Source of the DNA: Theristus sp. LFF4_11
Lineage: Eukaryota; Nematoda; Chromadorea; Monhysterida; Xyalidae
Direction of reading: 5' to 3'
Length of the DNA: 64,000 nt
Assembly (NCBI GenBank): GCA_030248135.1
Contig: JASANC010002542.1
Span: 1-64,000 of the forward strand
The first letter of the stretch is position 1; each line of letters starts with the position of its first letter. The notes below the pieces were generated by a model. The model was given only the letters and a program-made list of their open reading frames with translations, ran no database searches and was not told the DNA's origin. This document shows positions 1-12,215 of this stretch, in pieces. Both the position numbers and the translations under genes were made by a program.

Positions 1-827
1 TACAACGATGAACGACAGATCAGAGACAGAAATGAAGCACTGGTTTATTTGATATTCATACAAGATGCATATCAGCGTGTCACGTCAATCAGCAACAGAT
101 AAGAAACTTTGATTTTGAAAGTTTTGAAGTTGGCATGCAACAAAAGCACAGCACAATGCACGCCAAGTCGCCAAGTTAGCAGCTGACACATCACAGTTGC
201 TTTAGGAGGGACGGCCGCCGCCGCCCCCCAAAAACCAGCTCAAAAAATTCAACCAGCTGTTGGTCTGCCTGCCTGGATGTTTTTTGCTTTCGTTCGAATG
301 CATAAAATTTGGTCAATTTTTGCCCAAAATGACCGGTTTTTGCTGAATTTAAATTTTTTTCGCATTTCGCATTTGGCAAATTTCGCAAATTTTTGTCAAA
401 ATCCGCATTTGCCTTCATGATAAGCGTTTTAAGCGCTGTTTTTACCCCTTTTTCCTTGTCTATCTGTCTGATTTCAAATTTTTAACCGGCGGCACCCTCT
501 CCCCAATTTCTTCAATTTTGATTTGTTTAGGATTGGGTTGGAACTGGAACACGTAATGGTAAGTACAACTTGTGGAAGGCTTGGCAATTGGTCTGTTCAA
601 AATTCAACTCGTCGAATCCGTCGTTTGTTTTTTAATTCAAACTTTCGGAAAAAAGTTATTCAATTTTTGAAAATTTCGCTAGTAATTCAATTTTTGAAAA
701 TTTAACTTTGGCGCGTTTGTTCCCCGTTCACCCTTCAAATCTTTTTCACAGAGAATGCATTTGCCGACATTTTGGTTTGCTTTGATGATGCAATAACCGA
801 AGCGCGGTGGAAAAAGACGCAATAAAC
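1..827. other. Upstream region, no gene recognised
   Basis: AT-rich sequence with only short, low-complexity open frames. It presumably contains the promoter and 5' untranslated region of the hydroxylase gene that starts at 828. No repeat family of this window is recognisable here. Confidence 0.5.
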
Positions 828-3800
828 ATGAAATTAAACAGCAATGTGTCAGCTGAGAGACTGCGGTTGCGGTTAGCGTGGAATTCGGGCGACAGCAAGA
901 AAAATGGTGCGTGTCAAAGTTTTTGTGTGTTTTGTTATGTACTTATGTTACACTACGACTACCGGTCAAACAAAAGTACGATTCACTTTTTACTGAATAC
1001 AAAGCTCGCGAAAGAAAAAAGAACGGGATCCTGATTTGGGTGGAGTAGCAATAAAACATGTTCAGCAACCACAATGGAATGGAGTGCTTGAATTGAACCA
1101 ACACACCCGATACATTCGTTCTTCACATTGTTATTCGAATTTTCGCATGATCTGTATTTCACGAAACGAGTGACATGGTTCAAAAACAGACATTATCTCA
1201 GATCACGATCCCGCTGCTGATGAACACGACGACGACCAATGCAGTATCGTGTTTGAATGGCCGTTTCGATGTTGTGTGGTCGACAATTTCTTGGAACTTC
1301 AACCACAAAACGGCACCACCATCAGTGAAAACGGGCGACAAGAAGTGAGAAAACTGCCAATTGGCGTGGTTTTATTTTCGTTGAATTTCTCTAACGCAAT
1401 AACATATCGAACTAGCTAATTGGTTGGTGGTCACGTGATGCATGCATTCTGTGCAAGTCAAACTCCGCCTTCACAGCAATTCATGCACAGATTGCATGCA
1501 TCAACCAATCAGCTGGTTGGATATGCTATTGAGTTAGACGGTACACCATATGTCAATTTTACCACATGGCTCAGTCACGGTCACACTACACACACACAAA
1601 CAAACACACCAGCACGCGCGCGCAGTGTTGCCTGGTCGTTTTGTAGTGTCGTGCCTGTGTGTTTGTGGTTGTGTCCACGCAACAATATCAGATTCCAATA
1701 TCAAAAAAAGACGTGTGACAGTGGAAATGAAGGTGCACTGTCTGCAGAGGTTTTTAGTCGTTTTTTATGTTTTTTCTCATCACAAGTCCAACGAAGAAGC
1801 AAGCGTCAGCGATGTTTTCGACGAAATCATCGGCGACATCCGACGAACGCTTGTCCTGACCGCGGCGAGCAGCAAGAAGAATCTGAACAACGATTTGTAC
1901 AGTTTCAATCAGAGCGACGATTTGCGTAATTTGACCGAGTGCAAAGCGCTCGAGCGTTTCAGGTGCACTGCGTTGAACGGTGAAACGAGTTTTTGTTGTG
2001 CCTGGGAATTTTTTTTGTGTGAAACGTTTTTTAGTGACATTTGACAAGTAAACTCATTTTTGGAGCCCCTTTGTACCTGGTGAAAGTGTTATTATAATGT
2101 GTTGGAAGGCCTAATCTTGGTGTTTTCTGTGCATTCTATCAAAGTTTCAAATTCGCTCTCTTCCTTGTTCCAGAACGCTTCTCAACGGTGACGTGCGAAA
2201 TTGGGTCTCGAAAGTAACCGGATTCACCTTGAATACTCAGGTTCGGCTGTCTAAAAACGGATTTTTCGGCGTGCTGATTGATTAGTTCGGCGGACAAACA
2301 AACACGCAGGCAGTAGGTACATAGATGCGCTATCTGCTGACATGCATGACACACTTGTCCTGTCCACTTTTTGCTTACCGAGCAAAAAAAAGTCGTTTTA
2401 CAGTGAAACTCTAAATTATAGGGAATCAGCTGATTGGTTGGTGCTCACGTGATGCATGCTTTCTGTGTAGGCAAACTCCTCGCCCATAGCAATGCCTGCA
2501 TAGAAAGCATGCACCACGTGAGCACCAACCAATCAGCTGATTGCCAAAAATTTAGAGTTCGACTGTATTTGAAATGTTATCAGTTTCTGATGTGCCAGGT
2601 CTCCGCGACCGTCTCTCAATACAGACACACTGATGTTCTGCTGTGCCATGACGATCAGCTGGAATCACGCAGAGTCGCGTTTGTGTTGTACTTGAGTACG
2701 TTTGCTATGTGGTGCTTTTAGTCGTCCATATTGGTTTGGTTTGGTTTTCGACGCTTTTACGGTCAAAGTCAACGATTAAATATTGGTCGAACTGCAGAAG
2801 ACTTTAACAAGGGTTTTTGCCGAATGCTTCCCCGGTACGACGAGAAAACTACAGTCGAACTCTGAATTAAAGGCTGATTGATTGGTTGACGATCTATGGT
2901 TTTTGTATGGATGTATGGTTTTTGTGCAGGCATTGCTGTGGGGTGCAGTCTGCCTGCACAGAAAGCATGCATCACGTGATCACCAACCAATCAGCGCATA
3001 GCCTATAATTTGGAGTTCGACTGTAGTTTTATCCATTTCAAATCAAAAACCGAATCTAGGGGGTATTTGTTTGTTAGAAAATCATTCACAGGCAATTTCA
3101 GCCTCACCATCAACAACGACAAGCGGTGGGACGTTGGATCTGTTGAGCTGTGATGGTGAGAAATTCGTTGATATTGGGGGAGCCGGAGCCCGTAGGCCAG
3201 TTTCATAAAAGCAGTTTTCAATTTCACATTTCGTTTTTTTTCTCGTATCACGTTGAAGAGCAGACATTGGTGAACGTGATCCATAACACGAGACCGTATT
3301 CATGGCTCAGTGCTGTAGCACTAACCGGACTACTGAGCTTTTCTAAAACTGGCCTCACAAACACGCCACAAATGCGATATTACACGGTAGTGACAATTAA
3401 ATATATGTGCAACTCGTTGATTGGATGGTTTTGGAAATTGTCCTCTGTGCCTGCCCTAGAAACGTGATACCGCCGATCAGCGTGTTTGTTTCATTGTCAT
3501 GGCATTCTGAAATTTTCTCAAAAATGCTTGTCGTTGAAATGACTAGTTGATTGGAGAAACTTGGATCATTGCGCCCATCCTAATCCATCCAAGAGTCTCA
3601 GGTCGTGTTGGTTCGTTCATCCGACAAAACAAATCTAGTCGTGGACATTTCCAGCATCCGGCTCACCAATCAGCATCGCTCGTTCGATTGCACCGAAACG
3701 CAACCGATTCGTGATTTTCGAGGTCTCTCCGAAGTCGTGGCATCAAGTCTCGGAAGTCACTGATAAAACGTTCGAACGACTGTCGATCAACGGCTGGTTC

Positions 3801-6800
3801 CACGCTGATCAGACACCGCCAGTTTCAAAACCACTCGCTCAAAATGCGGACCTGTCTTTGCTCGATCCCGGTGATATTGAGGTGTGCGGTGGAGAAGCGT
3901 TTTCTTTACGTATGGTTTTTGGTGAATCTGAAATCACTGGAAGAAAGATGTTCTGTCTGAGAATTTTGGTTTTCTGGTGTGCCATTGTATAAAGGCTTAG
4001 CTTAGGAGACCTACAACAGCTTTGTTCTCAGTCTTAGGATCAGGTTTGTTTTTGGCGTTTGCTTTCAATTTTGTTGGTCTCTTTTTTCCATAACCTCTGT
4101 GGTGTTCATCACATTCCGAACATTGTCAATTTCAATTTTTACTCAACATTGACTGGGCTTTGTTTCAAAATCCAAAATCCCCCACAGTACGCCACGTTCA
4201 TGAGCTGCGTCAGTCCGCAGTATTGCGCGCCGGAGATTCAGGCGGAAATTCGTGCGAAATTCGAACTCGACTCTGAGATCGAGTTGCAGTCGTTCTTGCA
4301 GGTCGGTTGAATTTCGAAAATCGATTTTTTGAAGAAAACGCAAACAAGAAACTGCGCTTCAGTTAGATCTGCTTTCAGCGGTTTCACTCACCCGAAATTT
4401 CGAATGCCTTATTGCGTTTCTAATGAATGGTCTTGCGGTGAAAATCAATCGCTAGTTGACTGAAATGCGGTTTGAAGCGCAGTTTATTCGCGAGCATTCA
4501 AACGTCAAAAATAAAAACCTGCCGCTAATTTTTATAGCCAGATTTTTATGAGCAACTACGACTGGAGCTGCTTTCACAAGCAGGAACGAGCAATGAAAAG
4601 CAACCGCTCACATGGCGATGGCGACCAATGGGACCCATGAACGAACGGTACGTCAGTTTCGGGCATGCTAATTCGCTGTACGTTTTCGCGTTGGCCAATA
4701 AGCGTATCCTAGGCGTATCTAGTCTTAAAACTGTAAAATAAACCTGCTATTTCCAGTGATCTAGAGGTTGCCTTTCCATTTGCAAACTGCAGTCGAACTG
4801 TAAATCATAGGCAATCAGTTGTTATGATTTGGGCTCACTGACTGATACAGCTCAATACAACCAATCAAATATCACCAGAATTCACGAAATAGCAAATGTC
4901 TCACAATTTCACAACTCACAGTTTCATGCCACCCATTTCCAGCAACTACGACTCGCTGTCATCAACATCGATTGACGAAACATCAGCCGTCTCAGCGTGC
5001 GTTCGTCTGTTTTCGTCGGAGGCCATGTATCTGCTGTTGTCGCAGTTGACCGGTCTGCACTTACACCCAGACGCACCAACCACAGACGGAGCAATGGAAG
5101 CTCGTCGGTGAAGAAAATTTGAGTTTTGTTTCAAACTTCGCAATTCACGCATAAATAGAAAAATAAATTCGTAATTCGCGCTTGACACCGCAATTCAGAT
5201 AGTCCGTTCTCTTATCAATTTACAGGCGACCTCTAAAACATATCCAACCAGCTGATTGGTTGATTCATGCATTCTGTGTATGAATTGCGGTTGAGGCGGA
5301 GTTTGGTCTGCATAGAATGCATGCATCACGTGACACCAACCAATCAGCTAGTTGTATACGTTACCAAGTTCGACTGTACGTAACCCAGTCCAGTCAGTCA
5401 AGACCGGGTCGACATACCAGTTGAATTGCCTTTCTACGAATCCAAACGCAATCTGTTGCGAAGCCCAAAAAAATAATAAGTAGGTAAATAAACAATGTCC
5501 GTTTCTTCAACTGGGCTTAAAAACGTGCTGCTGAGCTCGGACCCTCTCGATGCAGCCAATCAATGTGCTTGATTTGAATTTTCGAAAGCTTGACTGTGTT
5601 CTTTAGCGGAAGCATCCCGCTCAGCAGCCAATAAGCCGAGCAGTTCGAAACATCACGAAACATGTGACGAAACCGTTGAGCCAGCGGCAAAAAAATCGAA
5701 ACGGGAAAACGAAGTGGAACATAGAGAAAATACTGGTTAGTTTGCGAAAATCGTGCTGAAGTCCTAGTCTGAAGACACTACACCCTGTCATAACAAACGC
5801 AGTAATGTTGCACAGTCATGAACAAATAAGCACATACAATATTTCAGATACCGTATTACCTCTAATAAACCCCCATGGGGGTTTATTTCTTCAGCGACTT
5901 CTGGGGGTGGGGGTTTATTTGGGGGGGGGGGGGTTATTTTTGGGGGGGGTTTATTTGGAAACCATTTTTTAGGGGTGGGCAAAATGGCAAAAATACCTTC
6001 CATGGCAGGAAGGAAGTCGCAGAAACTTCTACTCTACATAGAAATTTCCTTTTACAACAGCCTTTTGTAATGAAATTACCATTAACTCATCCATTTGGGG
6101 CCTTTGGTAGCACAATTTCATCATTTTCACTGCAACCAGCCACTGAATTCGCTGGGTATGTGTTTCAAACAGGTTTCCAATAATCCCCCATGGGGGATTA
6201 TTTTTGAGGGGGGATTATTTGGAAACTTGTCGAGGGGGTGGGGGTTTATTTTGGGGGGGGGTTTAATTTGGGGGGGGGGGTTCATAGAGGTAATACGGTA
6301 GTCTGTCTGTAAATTAGACACGCACACACCTAGCTGATTGATTGGTTGTACATACGTACAGTGTTGTGCATGCATTGATGGGTAGACGGTGTTTGCCTGG
6401 CCTGCATGCAGAATGTTTGCATGCACACTGCGCTCTGCAACCAGATATGGACTGTACTTGAGAAACAGGGGAATCGACAAATTTCACTGAATTCGGTTCG
6501 CAAGAGAAGAGAATCTCATGCTTTTTTCGAAACGTTTCCAGGACGTCATCAACTGCGCGTTCGACGTTTCCAACATCGCTCGTACACTTTATTGAGCGAC
6601 CTGCGTGCGGAGTCCGTACGGCAGCTCGGCTGTGCCTTGGACGCGCAATTGTTCGTCTTGAGTGCTGGTTGGTTGAGGTTTTTTGTTTGTTTGAATAAGT
6701 CACTTTTACAAAAGCACTCACGGTTTGGAAAGTGTGCTTGTTTATTCTTAATGTGTGTATTTTTATGACGCCCTAGTTTGAAGACGATTACACACAGTTT

Positions 6801-9149
6801 TCATTTCGACCCAGTAATGTTGCTCCACCGACGTACGCAGTCACCTTTGCTGCCGGTGTAATATCGTGCGTGCCAGTGCGTTTGTTTGTGACTAGGGTTG
6901 GTAAAAAACCGGTTTTTTATATTGCCAGGAAAAAAATCGGTTTCTTTTCCGTTTTAAAACCATAAAAAAACCGAATGCTTCCCAGCTCCTAAACTTTCCA
7001 GAACTTGGCATCTTGAACTCAAAATTGGAAATACATCAAAATTAGTAATTTTGAGCCGCGTAAAATGCTGTTTTCGGGCATACAACCGACCCAATTTGCT
7101 ATTTTTGCCACCCAATGCTACCCAATTTTTCGTTTCAAATCATATCGCTTTTATTGGTTTCCAGGGCAGCACGTTCAATAAATTAAAAACAGAGACTGAA
7201 AGCAGTGACCGTGTAGGTGTGGCTAGAGATATCAAGAAAAAAAAATTCTATTTTTTTTTAATGAAAGTTGTTCAGAATTTTTCAGGGAGTCCGAATATCA
7301 CCATCTGAGGAGCCACCGACTTACCATATGACCCCCACTCATATGGGAGGAGGGTGAAAATTTCAGACTTGGTTTCGGCGACCCCATTTTCCCACCGACG
7401 ACATCACGTCTCGTGTTTTGCCTCTCAATTCACCTCAAATAACACGTAAACAAGTTCAACAACAAACCGGTGTGATCATGCTGACGACACGAGGCGAAAC
7501 AGCAACGAGCAACCAACGAAGTTACGCTTGCAGTGGCAGACAGTGCAATTTCGACCTTTCGAGATCCTGAAAAACGATGCGTAAATGTGAGTTCTCTGCT
7601 TCTATCTCACCTTAGCGGCATCGGAATTTGTTGAACTAGCCTTTGCGACGCTCAAGTACTTCAATGCGCGAGTCGATCATCACTCACCAAGGCTGAAAAC
7701 AGTCGATAAATCAATCCAGAATACCACCTGCAGCGTTGAAGACTAAGTGACAAGGTAAAGTCAAAGAAAATTTTTGTTGAACTTTCGAAAAATTATGCCA
7801 AAAACGGCATTTTCAGGGCACATTAAAGAAAAAATTTCAAAAATTTTTAATAAAAAAAATAAAAAAATGCTCATTTTTTTACTTTTTTTTAAATAAAAAA
7901 ATTTTTTTTGACCCTTACATCTCTAGGTGTGGCGAGCGGGGAGGGACGGTTGCAAGGAGAACGGATAGCTGACCCCGATTAGGGGGCGAGATTTGCAGAA
8001 CTGCAAAGTGAAACTGGTAGCGGATTGCGTTCGAAAAATAACATTTCGTCAGTTACCCTTTGCAAATCGACAACATCGTCAGTCAGTCTGCATATGCACT
8101 TAGTTTAACAGTCACCTTGTCTTCATCGTATTTCACTTGACCCTTGCCACAAAAGCTTCCGCAAAATGATGCTTCACCAGTTCAGTTCGACACAGTTCAC
8201 TGCACCGTTTTTTCAAAAATATAATTTTACATTTTATCAATCAAACGAAGAATTGTGATTTTTGACCACGAAGTTTAAAAAATTTTAAAGTAAAAAACCG
8301 GTTCTTTATTTTTTCAGGAAAAAAAAACTGGAAAAAACGGTTTTAAAACGGAAAAGAAACCAGTTTTTTTCCTGTGCCAACCCTATTTGTGACTGTGTGC
8401 AACATCAGTGTTTCACAACAGAGTGCCCCGTCTGTAGACTAGGACTTTATCACTTCCACTTGGACAGATTGGAACGAATGTTTTGGTGGCTCTACGTCGT
8501 ACGTTGATGTCGCAGAAAAAAATGAAGAAAAAAACGACGAATCTGAAAAAGAGACAGGTTCCGATTCTGATTCGAGTTCGGGCGATAATGATGAGGTGAA
8601 AATTGTTTTTTTTGTAGCTCCCCACCCCAACCCCATCGGTTCCAGACAACACGATGAATGCCAAACACAAATCACACCTCGACAGTTTTGGTTCAGTTGT
8701 GGTATAGAAAGCTGTGCCCCGCCCCGAGAATGGATAATCTCGACATAATTTTGGTTTTTTCGAATCATGTTTGTGTAAATTTATGCCTGGCTGGTTGCAT
8801 TTTGAGTTTGGCGTAAAATATGCCTAAATTAGAGAAGCCGCGGTCAGAATCAGTCGTACATCGTACACTTAATCACGCGACAAGTTTTCAAATAAAGTGT
8901 ACAGTCTGCAAGCAATGACTTTAGCAACAAATGACCGTCCCAAAATTTGGACAAAACATATAAAATCGTTACTAATTTTTTCAGTTGCTTACTGTCGTCC
9001 CGAAAAGCAACAGTCTAGCGCTGGTGTTTCGCGACACAGAAACGTTGAAATTTGTGAAATACGTCAACTGTGGCATTCTAGAAGTGCAGCCGCCAATGCT
9101 TTGCGATTTTTCCATGTCTTACTATCCGTCAAAAGACACGGATGATTAG
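828..9149 (+). CDS. OGFOD1: OGFOD1/Tpa1-type prolyl hydroxylase, 14 exons
   Basis: Fe(II)/2-oxoglutarate dioxygenase; in other animals and yeast this family hydroxylates a proline of ribosomal protein uS12. Exons read: 828-906, 1202-1344, 1787-1962, 2174-2240, 2599-2695, 3102-3155, 3655-3881, 4188-4301, 4538-4647, 4943-5107, 5644-5735, 6542-6661, 8468-8595, 8985-9149, giving 1737 nt (578 aa; human about 540). Seen: [12 protein letters not shown] near the N-terminus; [19 protein letters not shown] with iron ligands H172 and D174; [13 protein letters not shown] with third ligand H235; R247 in [10 protein letters not shown], the 2OG-binding arginine; [17 protein letters not shown] at the second domain; C-terminal [20 protein letters not shown]. 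All active-site residues are present, so it should be active. Start chosen at the first ATG giving a phase-consistent exon; a GTG-initiated extension is unlikely. The exon 10/11 junction is uncertain: 5103/5607 also keeps frame (589 aa). An acidic Ser/Asp/Glu tract lies in exon 13. Confidence 0.9.
1404..1545. mobile_element. MITE family 1 copy, degenerate ends
   Basis: Lies in intron 2 of the hydroxylase. Carries the family core: CTAATTGGTTGGTGGTCACG at the left, CATGCATCAACCAATCAGCT at the right, and GTGATGCATGC between them. The termini have decayed. Confidence 0.6.
2401..2565. mobile_element. MITE family 1 (CAGTCGAACT ends, TA-flanked)
   Basis: Good representative of the commonest repeat here. 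It starts CAGTGAAACTCTAAATTATA and ends AATTTAGAGTTCGACTG, with a TA on each outer side. Arms of about 45 bp contain AATCAGCTGATTGGTTGGTG and its complement, and the middle has CACGTGATGCATGC. No coding capacity. TA duplication and CAGT-type ends are typical of Tc1/mariner-mobilised MITEs; that assignment is inference. Confidence 0.85.
2852..3023. mobile_element. MITE family 1 copy
   Basis: Intact CAGTCGAACTCTGAATT start and GGAGTTCGACTG end, TA on both flanks, inside intron 5 of the hydroxylase. Confidence 0.85.
4790..4870. mobile_element. MITE family 1, left half only
   Basis: CAGTCGAACTGTAAATCATA and the following GGCAATCAGTTG match the left arm. The right arm is missing or unrecognisable. 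Confidence 0.5.
5223..5376. mobile_element. MITE family 1 copy
   Basis: Both arms present (CCAGCTGATTGGTTG and CACCAACCAATCAGCTAG). The right terminus AGTTCGACTG is followed by TA. Lies in hydroxylase intron 10. Confidence 0.75.
5849..6300 (+). mobile_element. MITE family 2 (TACCGTATTACC ends), plus orientation
   Basis: About 450 bp, starting TACCGTATTACC and ending GGTAATACGGTA, best read as CCGTATTACC ends with TA duplications. Near each end are runs of GGGGGTTTATT-like sequence, and a unique core of about 250 bp includes CCTTTGGTAGCACAATTTCA and CGCTGGGTATGTGTTTCAAA. Inserted in hydroxylase intron 11. No protein is encoded; open frames through it are Gly/Trp-rich artefacts of the G runs. 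Confidence 0.85.
6330..6440. mobile_element. MITE family 1 remnant
   Basis: TAGCTGATTGATTGGTTG followed by a CATGCATTG core; the right arm is degraded. Confidence 0.4.
6893..8385. mobile_element. hAT-like non-autonomous element with 8-bp duplication
   Basis: Begins TAGGGTTGGTAAAAAACCGG and ends CCTGTGCCAACCCTA. It is flanked by perfect 8-bp direct repeats TTTGTGAC at 6885-6892 and 8386-8393. An 8-bp duplication plus TAGGG-type ends are the hAT superfamily signature. The subterminal GGTTTCTTTTCCGTTTTAAA is also inverted between the ends. No transposase frame is present. It fills most of hydroxylase intron 12. Confidence 0.85.
7224..7925. mobile_element. Second hAT-like element nested in the first
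   Basis: Ends TAGAGAT and ATCTCTA, bounded by perfect 8-bp direct repeats GGTGTGGC at 7216-7223 and 7926-7933. The interior (GGGAGTCCGAATATCACC; TTTTGTTGAACTTTCGAAAA) is related to the interior of the element at 12627-13339. No coding frame. Confidence 0.85.
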
Positions 9150-10583
9150 ATTTTTTTCTTTTTGCGTCGTTTAGCTTGAGAACCACTGATTCGTCCGACA
9201 AACGTGAGACAGCCAATCGGCGTGCTATGCCAGGATTGGTTTTCTTTGTTCTAAGAGTTCGGTTGTTCTTGTTTACCGTTCTTTTAATTTTAGTCCGAGA
9301 TCTGGTGCCAAAAAAGTACCCGCGTGAAACATGTTATTGTTGAAACCTTGCAATCTTTTCGTCTATTACTGTTGTTGCATCGAAATTTTTTTCGTTTCTG
9401 TTTGTAGTTTGTACACAATTTTTACAGAGGCCAATTTTTTAAAACCCAAAAAATACCAATCATACCAAATTGCAAATCCAAAATTGACAAATTACCAAAA
9501 AACGACACATATAAAACGCGCAAACCACAAGCATCATGAAACATGCAGCTAACTGGCTAAGCTAACAAATTATTGAACGCTGAAGAGAAATGAAACCAAC
9601 GCAACCTTATCAAGCTACTGCCACAAAAAGAACACTGATTGACCGTGTAAAAACATTTCAAAACGCGCATTTTATTTTTTGCTTACTGTCTTTTGTTTTG
9701 GTTGTGACTGTATATCGCATCTCGGGAACAGAAAAAGATCATCTTACACTTAGCGTGACAATTTCTTTGTGCTTTACCTTTTTTAAAGAATGAACAAGCA
9801 TCACAAACAACAAGCGTTCACCGAAGCTGAACTGCCAGGGGCCTGATTGAGTTGACACGAAACACCGCTACGAATGTGACTCGACTGCGTGGAATCTGAA
9901 AACTGATTGCAATTATAACGAATTTCAGACGCTACTCGAATCGTCCACGCTCATCTTACCCAGGATTTCAACATTTTTCCAAAAAAACAAGCTTGCGCAA
10001 AAGCAACGCTCGCATCTGTGTGCTTGCCTGAACGTGACATGAATGTGGAATAAAAATCAGTTACCCAGCCACTGAAGTCTGTCTAATTCAAAAGAGAAAT
10101 CAGCGGAATCAAAATATTGTGGCCTGAAAAAAGTGTTTTTCGCTTACAAACCATTCCCGAGCGGGAAGATATCGACTATCGATCTGCCTCTGCCGTATCC
10201 TCTTTTGGCCGCCGAAAAGTTCCCTGCTGCTGTGACCGTTTCCGGCCATTTTCCAGGCTCAATTTGCCGCTCATTTCTTTTACGTACGTCAAATGAAGCT
10301 ACAACATGAGCTAACTGGACTGAATTTGGATTAGACCTGTTGGAATCATTGTTACAGGGACAACAAAACAGGGAAAATTCTATGAGAACCAATCACGTTC
10401 ATGTCAGTGTCTCAAAAACATCTTACTCCAACCACGCCAAAACGTAAGTAACAAACACAAAACGACCCCTAATGATGGCCACAAGGGTTGCCACGTGACG
10501 TATTCCGGCTGGACAGAGTCTCGTAGTATTTTTCTGTGTCAGTTCGCAGAAACCCTTCCAGCGGCAATATGGCGCACCCGTGA
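9150..10583. other. Spacer downstream of the hydroxylase; possible minus-strand exon
   Basis: Mostly AT-rich sequence without a convincing gene. The only coding-like stretch is minus-strand about 10360-10150: after a possible acceptor (ccaacag) it reads 60-odd residues including LAHVVASFDVRKRNER and RGYGRGRSIVDIFPLGNG, then a possible donor gtttgt. It has no recognised family and no linked exon. Confidence 0.3.
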
Positions 10584-11567
10584 GTGGCCAGTTTTAAAAA
10601 GTGAGGAGTTGAGGATTTGATTAGTTTTACTCACTTTCACAAACGGGTTTTATAAAAATGAGTAGTGACAGTGAGGAGTTTTGAGGAGTGAATTTACTCC
10701 TCAGTTTTTGTCCGGTTTTATAAAAGACTCCTCAATTCCGAAACTACAAAATAATCTCACATGTCAAACTCTACTTCTGAAAATCTGATTAACATGTTTT
10801 TTTGGCGGTTTGGTTTGATTTTGTCGCCGGTTTTGATGAAAAAACAATGATTTTCAATTCAGACTTGGTTTACAAGCAGAAAGAGCGACAGTGAGACGGA
10901 AAATTCGTCGCTGAAAAAACGAGCATAGTTGTTCTCGGGGGGGGGGGCGCCCCCCCCCCAAAAAAAATTTTTCGAATCTATCTCTATCAGACAGGTTTTT
11001 TCGGCTCAGCTATTATCTATCTAAAAAAAATTTCTCAGCCAGCTATCTATCTAAAAAAATTTTTTCTTCGAAGACGTAAAATGAGTAATTTTTGACCAAA
11101 CTTGACTATTTTTGCTTGTAATTCTTGAAAATTTTGCTAATTTTAGGTAAAATATGCATTTATACATGATTTTTAGCGTATTTTTAGCATTATTTTGCTG
11201 TTTTTATAGTATTTTAGCGTTTTAGCTACCTATCTATCAAATTTCAAAATTTTGACCGGCCCCCCCCAAAGTCACATAGCCCCCCCGCGCCCCCCCCCAA
11301 AATTTTCCAGCTAGGGTATCTATCTATCTGGAAAATTTGCTCCAGCTATCTATATCGCCCCCCCCAACCCCTCGGCTCTGGAACAACTATGAAAACGAGC
11401 GTCGCGCTCTGAGTAGTTTCGGATTGAGGAGTGAATTTTTAACACGTGACAATTTACTTTCTACTCGGTTCACTACTGAAACTTTTTCTCCTCACTTTTA
11501 TAAAACACTACTCAACTACTCCCCTCAAAATTTTCCCCTCACTCCTCACTTTTATAAAACTGGCCAC
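10584..11567. mobile_element. Inverted-repeat element with GTGGCCAGTTTTA ends
   Basis: Left end GTGGCCAGTTTTAAAAAGTG and right end CACTTTTATAAAACTGGCCAC are inverted. AGTGAGGAGT/ACTCCTCACT motifs recur several times in each arm. The interior contains the TATCTATC-rich repeat also seen at about 15700-15875 and after 18058, plus long G and C runs. No coding frame. A related shorter element lies at 55339-55803. Confidence 0.7.
10934..10961. repeat. Poly-G/poly-C palindrome
   Basis: A run of about eleven G, then CG, then about ten C: a near-perfect self-complementary GC block in an otherwise AT-rich element. Similar C runs follow at 11259-11300 and 11357. Confidence 0.8.
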
Positions 11568-11807
11568 AGGGACCAATTATGTTTCCCCAATCAAACCTTT
11601 TCGATCCGTTTGAACATCAACATCCGTATAGCGCTTGCACCAATCCTCGTGAGTGCTGATCGTTTTCAAGCAAAGCCAACAAATTGTTTCTCTCTGCAAA
11701 AAAATGTGACATTTACGAACACTCACGAATCACGATCGTGATTCAAATCACAACTTTTGTTTTTTTTGTCACTGTGCGATTGACAAAAAAAACTCAAAAT
11801 CAAAAAA

Positions 11808-12215
11808 TCAAGCAGTTTTATTCACCATCACATCTACTTTCGACGACCACGGACTCGGCACACAGAATTCGCCCGATCCACTCGGCGTCAAGTCGTCGTC
11901 GCTGCTTGTAGCGTCGTCGTCACTGGCCGTCGATCCAGCACACTCCAAAAACTCACTTTCGTTCAAACCCGAACCGTCGTCGTCGTCATATTCTGTCGTT
12001 TTCGAGAATTCCACAATTCGTTCGTCAACATTCTTCCATCGTCTAATCATCGTCGCCGAGCATTTTCCATCATCATCGACAGTTTTTTTATTCGCTTGAA
12101 AATTGTCGTGTCTGGCTTTCTGGTCGCGTCTCGTGGTCTCACTCTCGTAGGCGCTTTTGATTTTGTTGTTTCTATTGATCGTTCGCTGAGGACAATGCGC
12201 CGGTGATTGTGCCAT
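11808..12215 (-). CDS. Hypothetical acidic 135-aa protein
   Basis: Single-exon frame starting MAQSPAHCPQRTINRNNK and ending VDVMVNKTA. It is basic and Arg/Lys-rich in the first half (MIRRWKNVDERIVEFSK at about 67-83), then strongly acidic with DDDDGSG and two Ser/Asp clusters. A consensus acceptor (TGATTTTCAG) lies five bases upstream of the ATG, as expected for a trans-spliced nematode gene or a 5'UTR intron. No family recognised. It could also be the last exon of a longer gene. Confidence 0.4.
   Translation of the reverse strand: MAQSPAHCPQRTINRNNKIKSAYESETTRRDQKARHDNFQANKKTVDDDGKCSATMIRRWKNVDERIVEFSKTTEYDDDDGSGLNESEFLECAGSTASDDDATSSDDDLTPSGSGEFCVPSPWSSKVDVMVNKTA

Larger units (their letters stand above)
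6772..8443. mobile_element. Outer inverted-repeat element of a transposon nest
   Basis: Starts CCTAGTTTGAAGAC and ends GTCTGTAGACTAGG, imperfect inverted copies of one terminus. The element proper is only about 180 bp; the rest is the hAT-like insertion at 6893-8385. Related CCTAGTCTGAAGAC motifs occur near 5763, 22535 and 33825, which supports a dispersed family. Confidence 0.55.

Noticed and set aside
5875..6301. Gly/Trp-rich frames in family 2 repeats (also near 20000-20500, 21400-21700, 47000-48000, 49650-50050)
   Set aside because: The same frames recur in each repeat copy and come from GGGGGTTTATT runs.
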